From assembly GCA_946807835.1 (NCBI GenBank), contig OX327683.1:10731001-10795000 (forward strand): DNA of 64,000 bases, read 5' to 3'. Under the pieces are notes generated by a model. It did not search any database. It saw only the letters and a program-made list of their open reading frames with translations, and was not told where the DNA came from. Each line of letters starts with the position of its first letter. Positions within the stretch are counted from its first letter, which is position 1. Below, in pieces: positions 12,006 to 24,776 of this stretch. The stretch comes from Ailanthus altissimus (Eukaryota; Streptophyta; Magnoliopsida; Sapindales; Simaroubaceae). The position numbers and the translations under genes are program-made.

Positions 12006-13460
12006 TTATGCAACTCGCAATCATCAAGTCTACTTAGCAGCATCACAATGAACTATTGAAGCTTCTATTAATATTTATAGGTATTTTCTCTCTTTCTCTT
12101 CATTTAAAAAGTTTAATTTGATTTTCAAATAAAATTGCACAATGTATAGTAATTGTTTTTTTTTTGTTTAATTTTTTATTGCATACTTTTTTTACTGTAA
12201 AAATAAATAAAGAGAGCTGTACATATCGGCTTTATTAAAAAAGTTTAATAAGTGCTATTTTTTTATTTTTTATAAAGCAGTGTTGATTATTGCTTTTATA
12301 ATAAAGTATAATACTCGGGCATATTTTTTATCATCTTCACACCTTAAATGTATATTAAACTGTATGTATTAACAGGTTGGAGATAAAAAGCTTCCATTCT
12401 AACAAAAATCTTGAATTTAATTATTCCTTTAAGAAAAAAAATATTAATATTAAAAAAATTAAACGTTGAGTTAAACTTAAAATTTAATACACTAACAAAC
12501 TTGAAACATTTAATCCCGACATTCTTTAGTAACAATAGTTACATTGTAATCAAATCTTTATTATGAGTCGTAGCTTTAAACTAATTGTAGTGCGGCCTGA
12601 ATTTTGATCTAACCCCATTATAAATTTATAATACGACCCAAATTAAATTTCATATATATCTCAATTGCAGCACAATCTAAATTGAAAATAATTCATGCCC
12701 GTTCTTAATATTATAAGATTTAAAAAAAAACAAAATACTCTAGCCGTCAAGCCTTTGGAACTGGCTCCAAAATCATTTTATAAGAAAAAATAATTTCTTT
12801 TCTGGTATTCTTTTTTTTCTTACTTTCTTTCCCGGATAGAAAACTGGCTCCATTATGTTTTGCCAAAAGGGAAATTATTTTACTGAAAGTTGATATCCGA
12901 GAATCGCAATTAATATCTCAATCTAACCTTCAAATCTTTCTCACCGAACAAGTTTAAAAATGAACAAGGTATTGTCTGAGACTCTCAAAACAACATTAAC
13001 ACAGACATCCTTTCACCTCCGCCCCGCAAAGAATCTCAAAAATCTGCGGACAAAAGGGAATTTAAAAAAAAAAAAAAAAATTAGATCACTTTTTTTAGGG
13101 ACCAAAATGTTTTTTCTTTTTAAAAGAAGAATTGCTTATGCAATTTGGATAAGCTCTTTCTCCCTCTCTAGAAATTTTTTTTTTTTAACCCTTTAGAATA
13201 ATTTTGCTCTTCTACTTCTATTCCCAGAATGATTAAAAAGCAAGATAAGAATGTAATAGATGTGAGAGGTTTTGCTAAGAGGGAATTAGAGAGAGAGTAA
13301 TTCTCTCTCAACTTCTGCTGCTTCTTCTCCTTTCTGTTTCTTCACGGGGATGTGTCCCATCTCAGCCTTCACTTCCTTCCTTCATGTTCAAATAAACAAC
13401 ACAATATTACCAAGAAAGTAAACACATTATAAAATTATTATTTTTGTTGCATCATTATTA
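12006..13460. other. Intergenic DNA upstream of the pectate lyase gene
   Basis: AT-rich with poly-A/T runs (for example 13065-13080). No coding or transposon motif is recognised. The last few hundred bases (pyrimidine-rich, 13290-13390) probably belong to the promoter of the gene that follows. Confidence 0.5.
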
Positions 13461-13473
13461 TCTCTGTTTTTAT

Positions 13474-13480
13474 TATATAA
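13474..13480 (+). promoter_or_regulatory. Candidate TATA box of the pectate lyase gene
   Basis: TATATAA within TATTATATAAACCC lies 175 bases before the predicted start codon at 13655. A leader of about 145 bases containing an A-rich run (13591-13610) would result. Confidence 0.45.
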
Positions 13481-13654
13481 ACCCACTTTACATTTTCCCA
13501 AAATTTTCAGCTTCCTAAGTTCTGTTTTTTCTGTTCATTCAACAGCAAGAAAGGCATCTCCATTTTTACAGAAGCAGAGCAAAGGGCATAGCAAAAAAAA
13601 AAAAAAAAAACCCACCGCCACCATTGTTATTATTATTGTCCCTTCCTTTCAACA

Positions 13655-16600
13655 ATGCTTCTAAAGACCTGCATTCTCTCCGAATTTCTCTTTTTCTTCG
13701 TCTACTTCTCTTCTTCTGCTACAATTTTTGCCCTCAATCTCACTTTACCCCATCAACATTCTGACCCTGATGCTGTTGCTCAAGATGTGCAAAGGTAAGG
13801 TTTTACATAAAACCCCTTTTGGGTTGTGCTCATTTTGCAATTTTAACAAATGGGATTTGCTCATTTTCCAAAATCTCCAAACTCAGCTTGTAAAAAGATC
13901 TCATTTTGGATTTCAGTTTCCCATCATAGGCTTTTCAGCTTTCTGTTCCTGAATCACTCTGCTTTTCCTAAATTTCCAAACAAAACTCCATCAGATGCCC
14001 ATTACACACTCTTTGACGCCCATATTTCATCATTTTTCAAAATGCAAATCCCCATATATGAAATGCTAGTTAACTGTTCTTCCCGTATTTTCTCGGCAAC
14101 CAAACAGAGTATTCCTCTGTTTTTCAACCTAAAAGTTTCCTAATTTTCACTCACATTCTGCCAGAAACCCACCATTGTACAGCTCATTTTCTAAAATTTC
14201 CACTTATTTTACTTCAAAAAATTTCCAATTTCCTTGTTTTTCCCAGCAAACAGAGTATTCCCATTCCCCTGTTTTTCAAATCCGAAAAATTTCTTTTCAT
14301 TTTCTCTTCCATTTTTCTGGCAGGAAAGTCAATGTATCAATCTCAAGACGCCAAGCTCTCTCAATCCACCAAAACGAACAATGTCTCACCGGAAACCCCA
14401 TCGACGACTGCTGGCGCTGCGACGCAAACTGGGCTGCCAACCGCCAGCGCTTAGCAGACTGCAGCATCGGCTTCGCACAAGGCACCCTCGGCGGCAAAGG
14501 CGGCCAGATCTACGTCGTTACCGACTCCTCCGACCACGACCCCGCAAACCCAACTCCCGGCACCCTCCGGCACGCCGTCATCCAAACGGAACCCCTCTGG
14601 ATCATCTTCTCGAACAACATGCTCATCAAGCTGAAGCATGAGCTGATTATCAACAGCTACAAGACCATCGACGGCCGCGGTGCCATTGTCCATATCACCG
14701 GCAACGGCTGCCTCACTATCCAGTACGTCTCGCACGTGATCATACACAACATCCACATTCACCACTGCAAGCCCTCGGGCAACACCATGATCGCCTCGTC
14801 GCCCACCCACGTCGGTTTCCGCGGAAAATCGGACGGCGACGGGATCTCCATATCGGGTTCGCAGAAAATATGGATCGACCACTGCTCGTTGAGCTACTGT
14901 ACGGACGGTCTGATCGACGCGATACTGGGGTCCACGGGGATAACGATATCAAACAATTATTTCTCGCATCATAACGAGGTGATGCTGCTGGGGCACAACG
15001 ATAAGTATCCGTTGGACACGGGGATGCAAATAACGATAGCTTTTAATAACTTCGGGGAGGCGCTGGTACAGCGGATGCCGCGGTGCAGGCGCGGCTATAT
15101 ACACGTGGTGAATAATGATTTCACGGCATGGGAGATGTATGCTATCGGGGGCAGCGCTAACCCCACGATTAATAGTCAGGGGAATCGCTACACCGCTCCC
15201 ACGGATGAGAATGCTAAAGAGGTAAAACTCCTATTAAATTTTTGATTCATTTGATATATTATTATTATTTTATTAATTTTTAATATAATTTGGGGTAGAA
15301 GTGAAGTGATATTTTCTTGATATTTTGGGGTAGTACGTAGTGTATTTTTACTTTGTTAGTGATAGATTGACGATGGATTGAGATTTGAGAATGGGTATTG
15401 TTTGTGGGATCTACGAGGTCGAAGTTCTTCCCATTTCCCTTTTTTTTTCCCGTTCAAACTCACAATTTTTTGAGTTTTTGAGTCGAGACATCTGCGTGAA
15501 AATAAACGGAAAAAAAAAAACGAAATAAAAGTGTGTTTTTTTAAAAAAATAATTCTTGTTGAGAAACTTTTTATTTCTTTTTTATGGGATTTTATTAAGA
15601 ATTGTTAATTTTTTTTAAATTTTTGTCACGTTTTATTAAATAAATTTTATTGTCATGAATTTTTCCGTTGATGGTAGATGGTAAAAAACTATTTTTAATA
15701 GAATTTGAAGTTGTGTATTTTTATGTTTTGTCTAATGAATAAATTATTATAAAATTAAGACCTATTTAATAAAAAGTGATAAATTAAGTCTTTATTTAAA
15801 TTAGATTATAATAAAACCTCGTTTTTCTATTTTCTTTTTGACACAGATTTTCTAGGTTGAAAATGTCCAAATTGTAAAAAACAAAAAAAGAAAATATATA
15901 ATTGGGTAAAAAATTGGCCATAAAAATGAAAAACAGAATAACAAATTAACAATAGTGGGTGCCAGTGAAGGCATTAAATTTCTGTACAACCGTCTCTGCT
16001 GACACGAGCAGAGATCTGTGTTTTTTTTACCCCATTGTTTCAAATCTATTCACGCTCTTTCAGTTGCGCGTGGACTACACTTCCCAGCTGTGTGCATGTG
16101 ACTTCAATTTGATTGGTTGATTAATAATTTTGATATAAATCAGGTGACGAAGCGCGTGGATACAGACGAGAGCGAGTGGGCAGACTGGAATTGGAGAACG
16201 GATGGGGACGTAATGGTAAATGGAGCATTCTTTGTGCCATCGGGCTTCGGCCTCAGCGCTCAGTACGCGAAGGCCTCAAGTCTTGATCCCAAATCAGCTG
16301 CTCTCATTGACCAGTTGACCATGTACGCCGGTGTCCTTGGTGGGCCCAGGTACTTTTCCTAATATATCCCTCTCCTTTTTTTAACTGAAATAACGGCCAG
16401 TTTTTAACTGTCAACTAAGGGCATTTTGGTCTTCTTAGTTTGCCTGCGAATTATTGTAACCATGATTTGTTACTTGCTGAAACCTTTTGGGTAAAGTTAG
16501 TGCGACTGCGTTTTGCTTTTGCACGTGGGGACAAAAGACAAGTTGATGAAAATTACCCTTAAAAAATTGAACTCTGTTTATTTTAACGTTATGTAAATAT

Positions 16601-19600
16601 AAACCAAGCCCTTCTCTTAGGGATTCGGATTCTAAAACCTCTTGTACCACGGGAGGTTCTACCAATTGAGCCAAGTAACCCCCACAACTGTTCATAATGC
16701 CAAACCTTATCGAATCTCCTTAGAAGCTTGTTAAAATTCTAATAACATGTTGTGTTAATATGTTAATGTGAAACATTATATTAATTAACATTAGGTGTTG
16801 CTAATCCAATCTTGTAGGTTAATGGTGATGCCTTATGCATTGCATTAAAGGCATTATTTTGATGAGATTAACAGGACTTTACTTCCCCACCTATAGTGGT
16901 TGGATTGAGGCACTATAAGAAGTTTAGAATTTAGATCTTGCTGAAATCAAGATTGGCAAGGATTCAGTTTACATTTAGGTATCAATTAGAAGAAGGAAAG
17001 CAATTAGAGAAAAAATGGTGATTCCTTTCTAATAAAATGACTTGAATATTGTTATCTGGTAACATGTTTCCTAACCACTTTAAAGGCTTATATATATTTT
17101 TATTCAAAGAGTAAGTAATTAAACAATAGGAGAGGATCTCGCCATATTCTTTTCTTTTTTTCTAAAATAAACTAAGCAAGTTTTTTAAGGTTAAGGTGCA
17201 TTATAATAAACTAATAGAAACAGATTGTTTCTTTATAATAGTGAGTAATGTATTACTGTCTTTTGGCTTTATTTATGTATGCACGTGACCATGCCTTGTG
17301 CATTGAGATTCTAGCTTGACCAGCAGTAACCACAAACAGGCAAAAACAGCCTTACAGTTCATTTGTTTTAATCCTCTTGTGTCTTTCCAGTTCTGCAATG
17401 CCGATGCCCTTTTTTAACTGCCCCACTCTTTACTTTGCTCATAGATTTTAAGATTTGTTATGTCCTTCCTTTGTTGAATTTACCCTTGGGACCCAGACCC
17501 TCCTGGGATTTCATATTTTACTATGCCATGGCCCCCCAAAAAGTTTTTCCTTTTTCTTTCTCCCATTTAATCTACTTCCCATATTATTTATGTTAAATCT
17601 TTGATACCTATAACACTCACAAATTATACATTAGCCGCATTCCAACATTCATGTACCTTGTGTGAGTTACTCACAAATCATGGTCTATATTCTTTTTATT
17701 AGGGTTTTTACACACTCTAATATCTCCTAAGTTGGTATTTAGCACCCTAAAACTCTAAGCGTATATGGAAGACTTCACTACAAGTAAAACAAGATTAGAA
17801 AAAATTAAACACACAATAAAGTTAAACAGTCACACATATAAGGTACAAGACATTTATGTGGTTCTGCAACAAATGCCTACGTCTATGATGGATTACGAGA
17901 TCTTAACTTCTTTTATTCAAAGTTCATAGAGAACCCAAGATCACAAAGATTTATCAGATCACAAAGATCTACTACAAGAAACTCTCAAAGAATATAACAA
18001 TGGACGAGTTCTCCAAATGATCTATTAGTGTTGTCTTGCACGCTCAGCATTCAAACACTCTCAGATACTATTTCGCGCTCTCAACGCCCTAGAGTTGCCT
18101 TAGATCTCTATACTTTCTCTTGTTGATGCATTGATTTACTAATGGGTTTATATAGGGTCTATATCGTTCCTAGAAACTTTGTTCCTAGAAACTTTATTTC
18201 TTATTACAATAAGAGTTCACGTGTTTTGGAACCTAAAACCGACTCAAACAAATCAACTCATTTCAAAACGAGACTTTCCCAAAAGTGGGCGCTGAGGCGC
18301 CAAGGCCTGGAAAGGCCTTTCTTACCCCTTCTCGCTTTTGGTTCTCCATTTTCGTTCCTTTCTCGTACGTTCAACTTGTACTTGTCTTTGTGTTGACTTT
18401 TCATTGGTCTCCAACTCATAATTACGAGCAAATACAATTTTAAATCATTAAATTCTAACACTTTCTTTACCGTTAGTAATTTGCTTGGTTCGGATGAAGT
18501 GATCAATTTAACCATTTGCATACATGAAACATGTAATGTGGTTTATAGGGTTACTTACTGTCTTTATGAGGGGTACAAATAGGCTTCTGTTGTGTCTTTT
18601 TCAAAAAAGTTTGTCCAAATAGGAAGCACAAGAAAATGGGTATGCAGTCATATGCATGTGGGTTAATAGAGTAAAAGTGCTTGCTGCAAGGGGATTTGGC
18701 TTTTTGTAGAGAATTATCGTGTAAGTTGTAGGGAGTCCAAAACAGGTCATTTCTTGGTTGTTGTGTTTTATGTATATATGTATGGGAGGATGGTGGTGAT
18801 GATCATCTGGTTATATTCTCTTCATACTTACAAAATGCTTTAGAGCCAGTAAAAGTGGCCCTCTTTTAAATATGCTTTTTCAAGGCATGGGCTCCATTTC
18901 TAACATGACATAAACTATACATTAACAACCAGCTGCATTGAGCATCCCCCATTGGAAAATCCGCAAAAGTACTTCCCTATTACCCGTTTTGCTGCTTCCT
19001 ATACTATTGACTTTTGCTGTTATCCATTAACTACTTTTTACTATAATCTATAGTGGCTCTATTTACTATATTATAAGTTTTTGTCCCTTTCGAGTTACCA
19101 TTTTTATGCAAGCTATTCTTTTTAAATTTTTGCTTCTTCCAAAGCTCCAAACCTATCATCATCAAATACAACTTGCCAGACATGAGTGTGGTGCCGATGG
19201 AGCACACAAAAGTGCCTTCACTTTGAATAATTCCTTCGTGTTGGTAATTCACAGAATATGTTTGTTCTTATAATTGAGCCAATTGTCTTAGTTATGTGTC
19301 TTAGATGAGAGCAAGACTATGAAGAAACTGGAACAAGATATTTATTATTAACAAAGGAATGAAAACAAGAACACATTGTATTATTTGATTAGTTTTCTAG
19401 TTTGATTTGCATTTTCCTTTGTGACCCATATGGAGCCTTTAAATTTTAGATCTCCATTAAATTGGTTTTTATCTTTACATTACAGAATCCCAAGCATATG
19501 GATTGTGTCTCCTTGTATCTCAAAACAGATTATAATATATGGATTGTGTCTCCTTGTTTCTACAGTTCAAACAGATTATAATATATATATTTTTTTCAAG

Positions 19601-20076
19601 TAGCTGCTCTTGCCCCAAGCGGAGTCCCACTCACAATTCATAACAAAGTATTGTATTTTCAATGAACCCCCTATTCCAATTACTTACAATCAGTTATCTG
19701 ATTCTCTAGATATCTAGCTACATACCTTTTGATGTTATTTAAGCCAACTTTTCTTAAGTCTTAATCTCAGTGTTGTATCTTTTTGACATACATTTATTTT
19801 GGATTCTTGAATTATTTTCACAGGGACAATAGTGCGAGTTCTTATCCCGGATTCAACGGTGGTGGGTCAGGCGGCGGTGGCACCAGCAGCATTGAGGGGT
19901 CCAACCACGGTGATGGCGACTACTTTGGAATGATATTTGGGGGCGGGAGCGGCGCACCACGGCTCCCACCACCCTCATCTTCAACCTCAATCTTTTTGTC
20001 TCTTCTAATTATTTTAGTTATGTACACTATCACCAACCAAGGTGCTCTCTTGTCATTACAATTATTATTGTCATAG
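13655..20076 (+). CDS. PMR6: Pectate lyase (PL1 family) with GPI-type tail, PMR6-like, four exons
   Basis: Pectate lyases cleave de-esterified pectin in the cell wall by calcium-dependent beta-elimination. Exons: 13655-13794, 14324-15221, 16144-16349, 19824-20076, all with GT-AG introns (529, 922 and 3474 bp). They join in frame to 498 residues. Residues 1-26 form a signal peptide; NLT (28-30) and NVS (50-52) are N-glycosylation sites. The lyase domain spans about 65-400: WIDHC at 230-234, calcium-site region DGDGIS at 217-222, CTDGLIDA at 239-246, and the catalytic-Arg block QRMPRCR at 296-302. The C-terminus is Gly-rich (426-460), then PPPSSSTS and a hydrophobic tail to 498, as expected for GPI anchoring. 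Length and tail match Arabidopsis PMR6 (PLL13), a powdery-mildew susceptibility factor; the symbol is assigned by that resemblance only. Exon 2 is strikingly GC-rich against its AT-rich introns. No lesion is visible. Confidence 0.92.
15222..16143 (+). other. Pectate lyase intron 2
   Basis: GT-AG intron starting GTAAAA and ending AAATCAG. AT-rich with no recognisable insertion. Confidence 0.8.
16585..16690 (-). mobile_element. SINE-like (tRNA-derived) fragment in pectate lyase intron 3
   Basis: Read on the - strand from about 16690, it carries TGGCTCAATTGG, a perfect RNA polymerase III A-box pattern, about 12 bases into the element. About 30 bases further is GGTTTTAGAATCC, a degenerate B box. 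No clear poly-A tail or target duplication was found, so it is probably an old or truncated copy. Confidence 0.45.
17690..18460. mobile_element. LTR/TRIM-like insertion in pectate lyase intron 3
   Basis: Sequence organisation parallels the element at 10592-11348: ATGTGGTTCTGC then CCTACGTCTATGATGG, TTCATAGAGAA, a TTTATATAGGG segment, CACGTGTTTTGGAACC, and a GC-rich block GCGCTGAGGCGCCAAGG near the 3' side. The right end reads AAATTCTAACA, giving a - strand TGTTAGAATTT start typical of an LTR. The left end is not resolved. It accounts for part of the 3.5-kb intron. Confidence 0.45.
19496..19590. repeat. Short tandem duplication in pectate lyase intron 3
   Basis: ATATGGATTGTGTCTCCTTG occurs at 19496 and again at 19537, each copy followed by AAACAGATTATAATATA. 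The period is about 41 bp, with a small expansion in the second copy. Confidence 0.8.
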
Positions 20077-20251
20077 AAAATGAAAAGCAAGATAGGTAAA
20101 AGCAAAAAAAGAAAAAAAATTGATGCAAATTCATTTCTTGGTTAGTTGCACTGCATTATGATTAGTCTACCTCTCAAACTTCTAGCATTATAATTATAGA
20201 GCCTCAAAACAACTTGGGAGGTAGCCCATGCATGCTATAAGGTCAAATACC

Positions 20252-20257
20252 AATAAA
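20252..20257 (+). terminator. Candidate poly(A) signal of the pectate lyase gene
   Basis: AATAAA 176 bases after the stop codon, followed by a T-rich stretch. Confidence 0.4.
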
Positions 20258-21881
20258 TGTATATTTTGATTGATTGTTTCATAATTTTGCAAGAAAAAAA
20301 AAGGTTGAAAAGAAGATAGGAAATGGGTGACTGAGGTGGAATTTGGAATACCATGTCAGTTTCATTGCCATGGCGCTTCTTTTTCTTCATCTGATTTACA
20401 TGATTTTTTTTTTCTTGGAAGGAATGATGTTATTTAACACGGCATGTTTCTCTGTCGTAGAAAAAATTGCCACAACCCAAGAGATAGTGCAATTGAGAGC
20501 GACAGTATTTGTGCTTGTGTTGACTAATTTGTGCTTTCATATTGGTACAAGCTTTTCAGACTTAACCCTGATCGGCTGGTCCTTGAAGAAATATTCCTTT
20601 TTTTTTTTTCTTTAAACGCCAATAATTAGAAACTAAGGTTACCTTGAAATAGTACTTACTTGAATGGTCTAATGGTAAAAAATTTATAATACTAATCTTC
20701 TAATAAAATTTTTTTTCTGAGTTAAAAATTATCTTCTTCATTGCACAGCCGAAAACAAAATAACGAATAGATATAAAATGAGTTAAAGCACTTTGGAGCG
20801 GACCACTGGTGTTGGCTCTATTCTAGAATAGGGGTTTCTACTTTTTACTTTCTATATGTTGAGCTGCATCCGTAGACAGTATTTGATAGGGTAAGACCAC
20901 AGAGATCTCCATTGCTCAAAGCAGCATCTTTTAATGGGATAGAAACAACACAAATGAATCAAACAAATGTGGGCCCTGTACATTGTAGGAGAAATATTAA
21001 GTATCAAATATTATGGAGTGCTATCTATCTAAGACGGGCTGTTACGATTTTGAGAAAAGTTGAAGAGCTCTAGTTGTAAAGCTTTGGAGACTATGCTTCA
21101 TAACTTCATATAATTCTGTCCACCAGAACCAGTTAGGCTTGTTGCTTCATCCTTTTGTCCATATACATAGTCACCGGTTGTTTTCTTTATTTGGGTATTA
21201 TTTTTTTGAATATTAACACCTTAATCAGACATTTTCCGGCACCCTACTTTGTATATTATAATACAATACTGGGCTCTCTGCATATTTTTTCTCGGACGAC
21301 AATTGTTGTTCTCATTAATGAGATGACTTGACCTCGTGCCTCCAAAATCGGGGCGTGGGTCACCAACCAACCACCCAACAAAAAAGAGAAAAGGAAGTTG
21401 TGACAATAGGCTGCTCATATTTATAATTCCCGAAATTCTAGCATGCAGTCGGGAATCAATGCATTCAAATAGTCGGGAATCAATGCATTCCCAGAAAAGC
21501 AGTCCAGGAATCACTAGTTACTATGCCGCCCAAAAGAACACCACCCACGAAACACACTCTGCCAGCAGACAAAAGCGAAGAGAGGGAATTACATTACATA
21601 CCCCAATCATCCTAATTGAAATGATAAACAAAATAAATCCATATGTTTACACTAGTGGAATAAAATTTCAAATATATATATAAAGTAGTAATTGCAAAAC
21701 ATACCCACAATATTTTGCCCCTCCTCTTTTGCCTTCCCTTCCCTAAATTATACCATTCAGCCATAAGATAACCTCTGTATAGAAATGAATGAAAGAATAG
21801 TTAACCTGAAGTTGAAAGAAAATTAGATTTACCTTGTCTAATGAATTACCTATTATTTTCTTAGGAATATGCTCTAGCCAA
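20258..21881. other. Intergenic DNA between pectate lyase and PP2A pseudogene
   Basis: No gene is recognised. A 20-base motif AGTCGGGAATCAATGCATTC is repeated in tandem at about 21447 and 21471. The genes on either side converge here, so both 3' UTRs probably lie within it. Confidence 0.5.
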
Positions 21882-24718
21882 TCAATTAACAATAACTTCG
21901 GCAACTGCTTCCAGATTCTTCCACATCATCTCACGCTGGTCTTCTAATTCTTCAGCCCTGGCTTCTTTTTCTACATGCTGCCTCTTGCATTCTGTAAACA
22001 ATTCAGCATCCATCTCCTGGAACATCCTTTGCACATTGCTAGTAAGCCCACGGTCTGCTTGATTCCAGTGGCTTTGAATGTTCTTCTCCAATGATTCAAA
22101 GATTATTGGGAAAATCACATTTCGGTTATCAGAAATCAAATCTACCAAGTGTTCATTGTTCCACAAGAACAGAGCTCATTCTGCGACCTGCCATGCAAAT
22201 TTATAGTACAAAATACTTTTCAAATAAAATACTCCTCTAGCAAAAGATGATATGTTTTTGAAAATTTCCCTGAATCATAGTTTAAACATATGAAAAAAAT
22301 AACTGATTGTACAAGAAGCCTCTAAAACACTGAATAAAATGCAGAGGAAGGAACCAGAACGTGTAAATGGCAATCAAGTCCAGATACCTGCTATGACTTG
22401 ATTTTGTAAAGCCAGTCAATATTTTCATCGCAGTTAAATAATTTATTTTCATCACAGTAAATACCTGCTATGACTTGCTATATGAGGGAACTTGTGGCTA
22501 ATAATTTACTCTTTAGAGGGATAGCCAGTGACATAAAAATGTCATAAAAATATTCAAATTATGGAGAAGAGAAAAACTTAATGATGTACCCTCCTGGAAA
22601 TGCAACCAAACCAAATACCTATCCTACTCAACAGTCAAGATTAACATCTCATCAAGATAACAAGTGCCAATGGCATCTCTGTGGTCAACTAATGTAAAGT
22701 TGTATAAATTGAATTTCATGTGAATTTGACATTGGCACTGTAGCAAGCACTAAAAACTTAAAAGGTAGGATCAAACCTAATAACTGTCTCATTTGGTATC
22801 TACATTTGCTCCCAATTCACTCTCCACTTACGACCCTAAAGAAATCTAATCAAGTATGTAAAATAATGCATTCAATTTGAAAGTGATAGCCAACAAAACC
22901 AACAATGGATACATCTTCACAGAATAGAAATACAGGCAGTACCATAGTAAGCTTTGGCCTTTACAATTTATAAATGGCTAAAAGTATGAAATACTCATTG
23001 TGAGACTGTGCACCTGTAACACTTACCAAGATGATAAGTTAAATAGCGGGTTCCTGAAGAAGGTTTTTGAACTCAATCAACAGACAAGGAAGCTAAAAGT
23101 TACTACTAAAATTTGCATCAGTGGAAGGGCATAACCAGGTAAGCATTTCTATCTTGTGAATTATGCATCAAGATTCAGAGCACGTGCTTGATATTAAAAA
23201 ATGTTGTAAATGGAGAATGGCCTGCTAAGAAACCAACCAAGTTTGAATCTTATAATTTGAATCCTAAAACACAAGGCTGTGCAGAACTGATGACGTGGAG
23301 GATACACAGTTAAAAAATTGAAAAGCCTTGGGAACATCATAAAATTAAAAATTCAGACTATCCAAATAATGTGATACTTATCTAAGGAGCAGGCTCTAAA
23401 TAAAAAAAATTAAAATTTTGACAAATTCCAAACTACATGAACTGCATTTCTGCCGAAAAATCTGAAAAGGAAAAGTACTCACCAACAGATAAAGATAATT
23501 TCATCAATCATAAATCATAATGATACATCAGTGCAAGAATGAACTGTTAAACCATGATATATATAAATCATAGAGCTATCAATGATCATGAACCTGGAAA
23601 TGAGGACTATTAAGGCAGCGTCCAATCTGCCTGAACAGAGGAAACATGCACGCTTGAAACTCTGCAGGCTGTGTTGCATCCAGAACTCCTTCTAGTTCTC
23701 CAAGGAACAAGACTTCCTTTTGACAATTTGTAACTGGCCAATACTTCAACAATCCCCTAATGACAGTATCTGCGAACTTGTAATCCTTCTCAACAAATTG
23801 TGTAACACAATAAGCCAACTGCTGATGATACGAAGAAACATTTTTTGGCTTATGTAATGGTATCAACGCCTTAACAAGAAACAACTTATGTTCCTCTTTC
23901 ATTGGCAATGCAAACCCATTAATTATACTTCCTAAAATCTCCAATAACTCTGCAATCCCAATATGCCTTTCAGTCTAAAAGATAAACCTATAAAACAAAT
24001 TATTTATAGCACATCTAATAAAGGGTCTATAAGCCATGAACTTGCCATAGATCCTATGAAGCACCATTTTCAAATATTCCCTCTCTCTTGGACCCTCAGA
24101 ATCAAACAAATCAACTAACCTCAAAACAAATGTATGATCAATACACTTTTTAGCAATCTTGGTGTTAGCCACAGACGACACAAGGTTCCTCAACAAAAGT
24201 TCATACACAACTTGCAAATGTGGCCAAGCGGGCTCCAGCCATGGATCATCCTCATCGGGCTCCGCACCCTCGACCAAGGTCGCCGTGTTCTCATGAGAAG
24301 CTGGGGGCAAACACCTAAAAACGTTAACCGAAATCATCCACATCAAATTCTCTTGCATCAATTGGTTGATCTTACTCGAATCCGATTGAATATAATCCAC
24401 CAACTCAAGCAAATTCTTCTTCTTAATCTCTTTTTCGCGGCTCATTTTCAAAGAATCGTTAAAATCACACAACACACTACAAAGTTGAGTCTTTCGAATG
24501 AACAAATTGGGTCTCTCGGAGGATGATACGTCACGAAATTTTGGCATGTTCTCAATTACGGCATTGGGAACGGGAGTTACTAAAACAGGCGTAGGCGATA
24601 CAGCCACCGGCTGTGACTCAATGCTAGCGACCGACGAATGGTTCACGGTCACCAGGGTCTCGTGTGAACCGGATTTGGAACCCTTTTTATGGCCCCGCTT
24701 GACAATTTTGTTAAACAA
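21882..24718 (-). pseudogene. PP2A B' (B56) regulatory subunit pseudogene, two nonsense codons
   Basis: B56 subunits target protein phosphatase 2A to substrates through a HEAT-like repeat domain. Exon 1 is 24718-23594 and exon 2 is 22187-21882, with a phase-0 GT-AG intron; together they give 476 codons, close to the usual ~500. The N-terminus is basic and Ser-rich (MFNKIVKRGHKKGSKSGS), as in plant B' proteins. The B56 domain starts at about residue 75 (LFIRKTQLCSVLCDFNDSL) and includes EPAWPHLQVVYELLLR, LVDLFDSEGPREREYLK and [20 protein letters not shown]. Codon 248, where the family has Glu (RFIFETERH), is TAG (23977-23975). Codon 379, normally Arg in VAERALFLWNN, is TGA (22178-22176). Otherwise the reading frame is continuous, so loss is recent. 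Truncation at 247 would remove half the B56 domain. Confidence 0.88.
22188..23593 (-). other. Intron of the PP2A B' pseudogene
   Basis: 1406 bp, donor GTTCATG after CACTTCCAG and acceptor GCATGGCAG. No inserted element is recognised. Its presence shows this is a former genomic gene and not a processed retrocopy. Confidence 0.8.
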
Positions 24719-24751
24719 TTTTTTTTCTCAATTCAATCCAATTTGAAAAGC

Positions 24752-24776
24752 AAAAAAAAAAAAAAAAAAAAAAAAA
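24752..24776. repeat. A25 homopolymer in the PP2A pseudogene leader
   Basis: Twenty-five A residues on the + strand, 34 bases upstream of the PP2A start codon; this is a poly-T run in the transcript sense. Confidence 0.9.

Noticed and set aside
14234..14952. Overlapping frames on both strands of pectate lyase exon 2
   Set aside because: They are shadows of the GC-rich lyase exon; only the + strand frame carries PL1 motifs and splices correctly.
23975..23977. Stop-codon read-through or RNA editing rescuing the PP2A gene
   Set aside because: GAG to TAG is not a C-to-U edit, a second stop lies at codon 379, and no read-through context is evident. Pseudogene is the simpler reading.
24134..24746. 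Frames antisense to PP2A exon 1
   Set aside because: Mirror frames of the B56 coding strand with no homology of their own.
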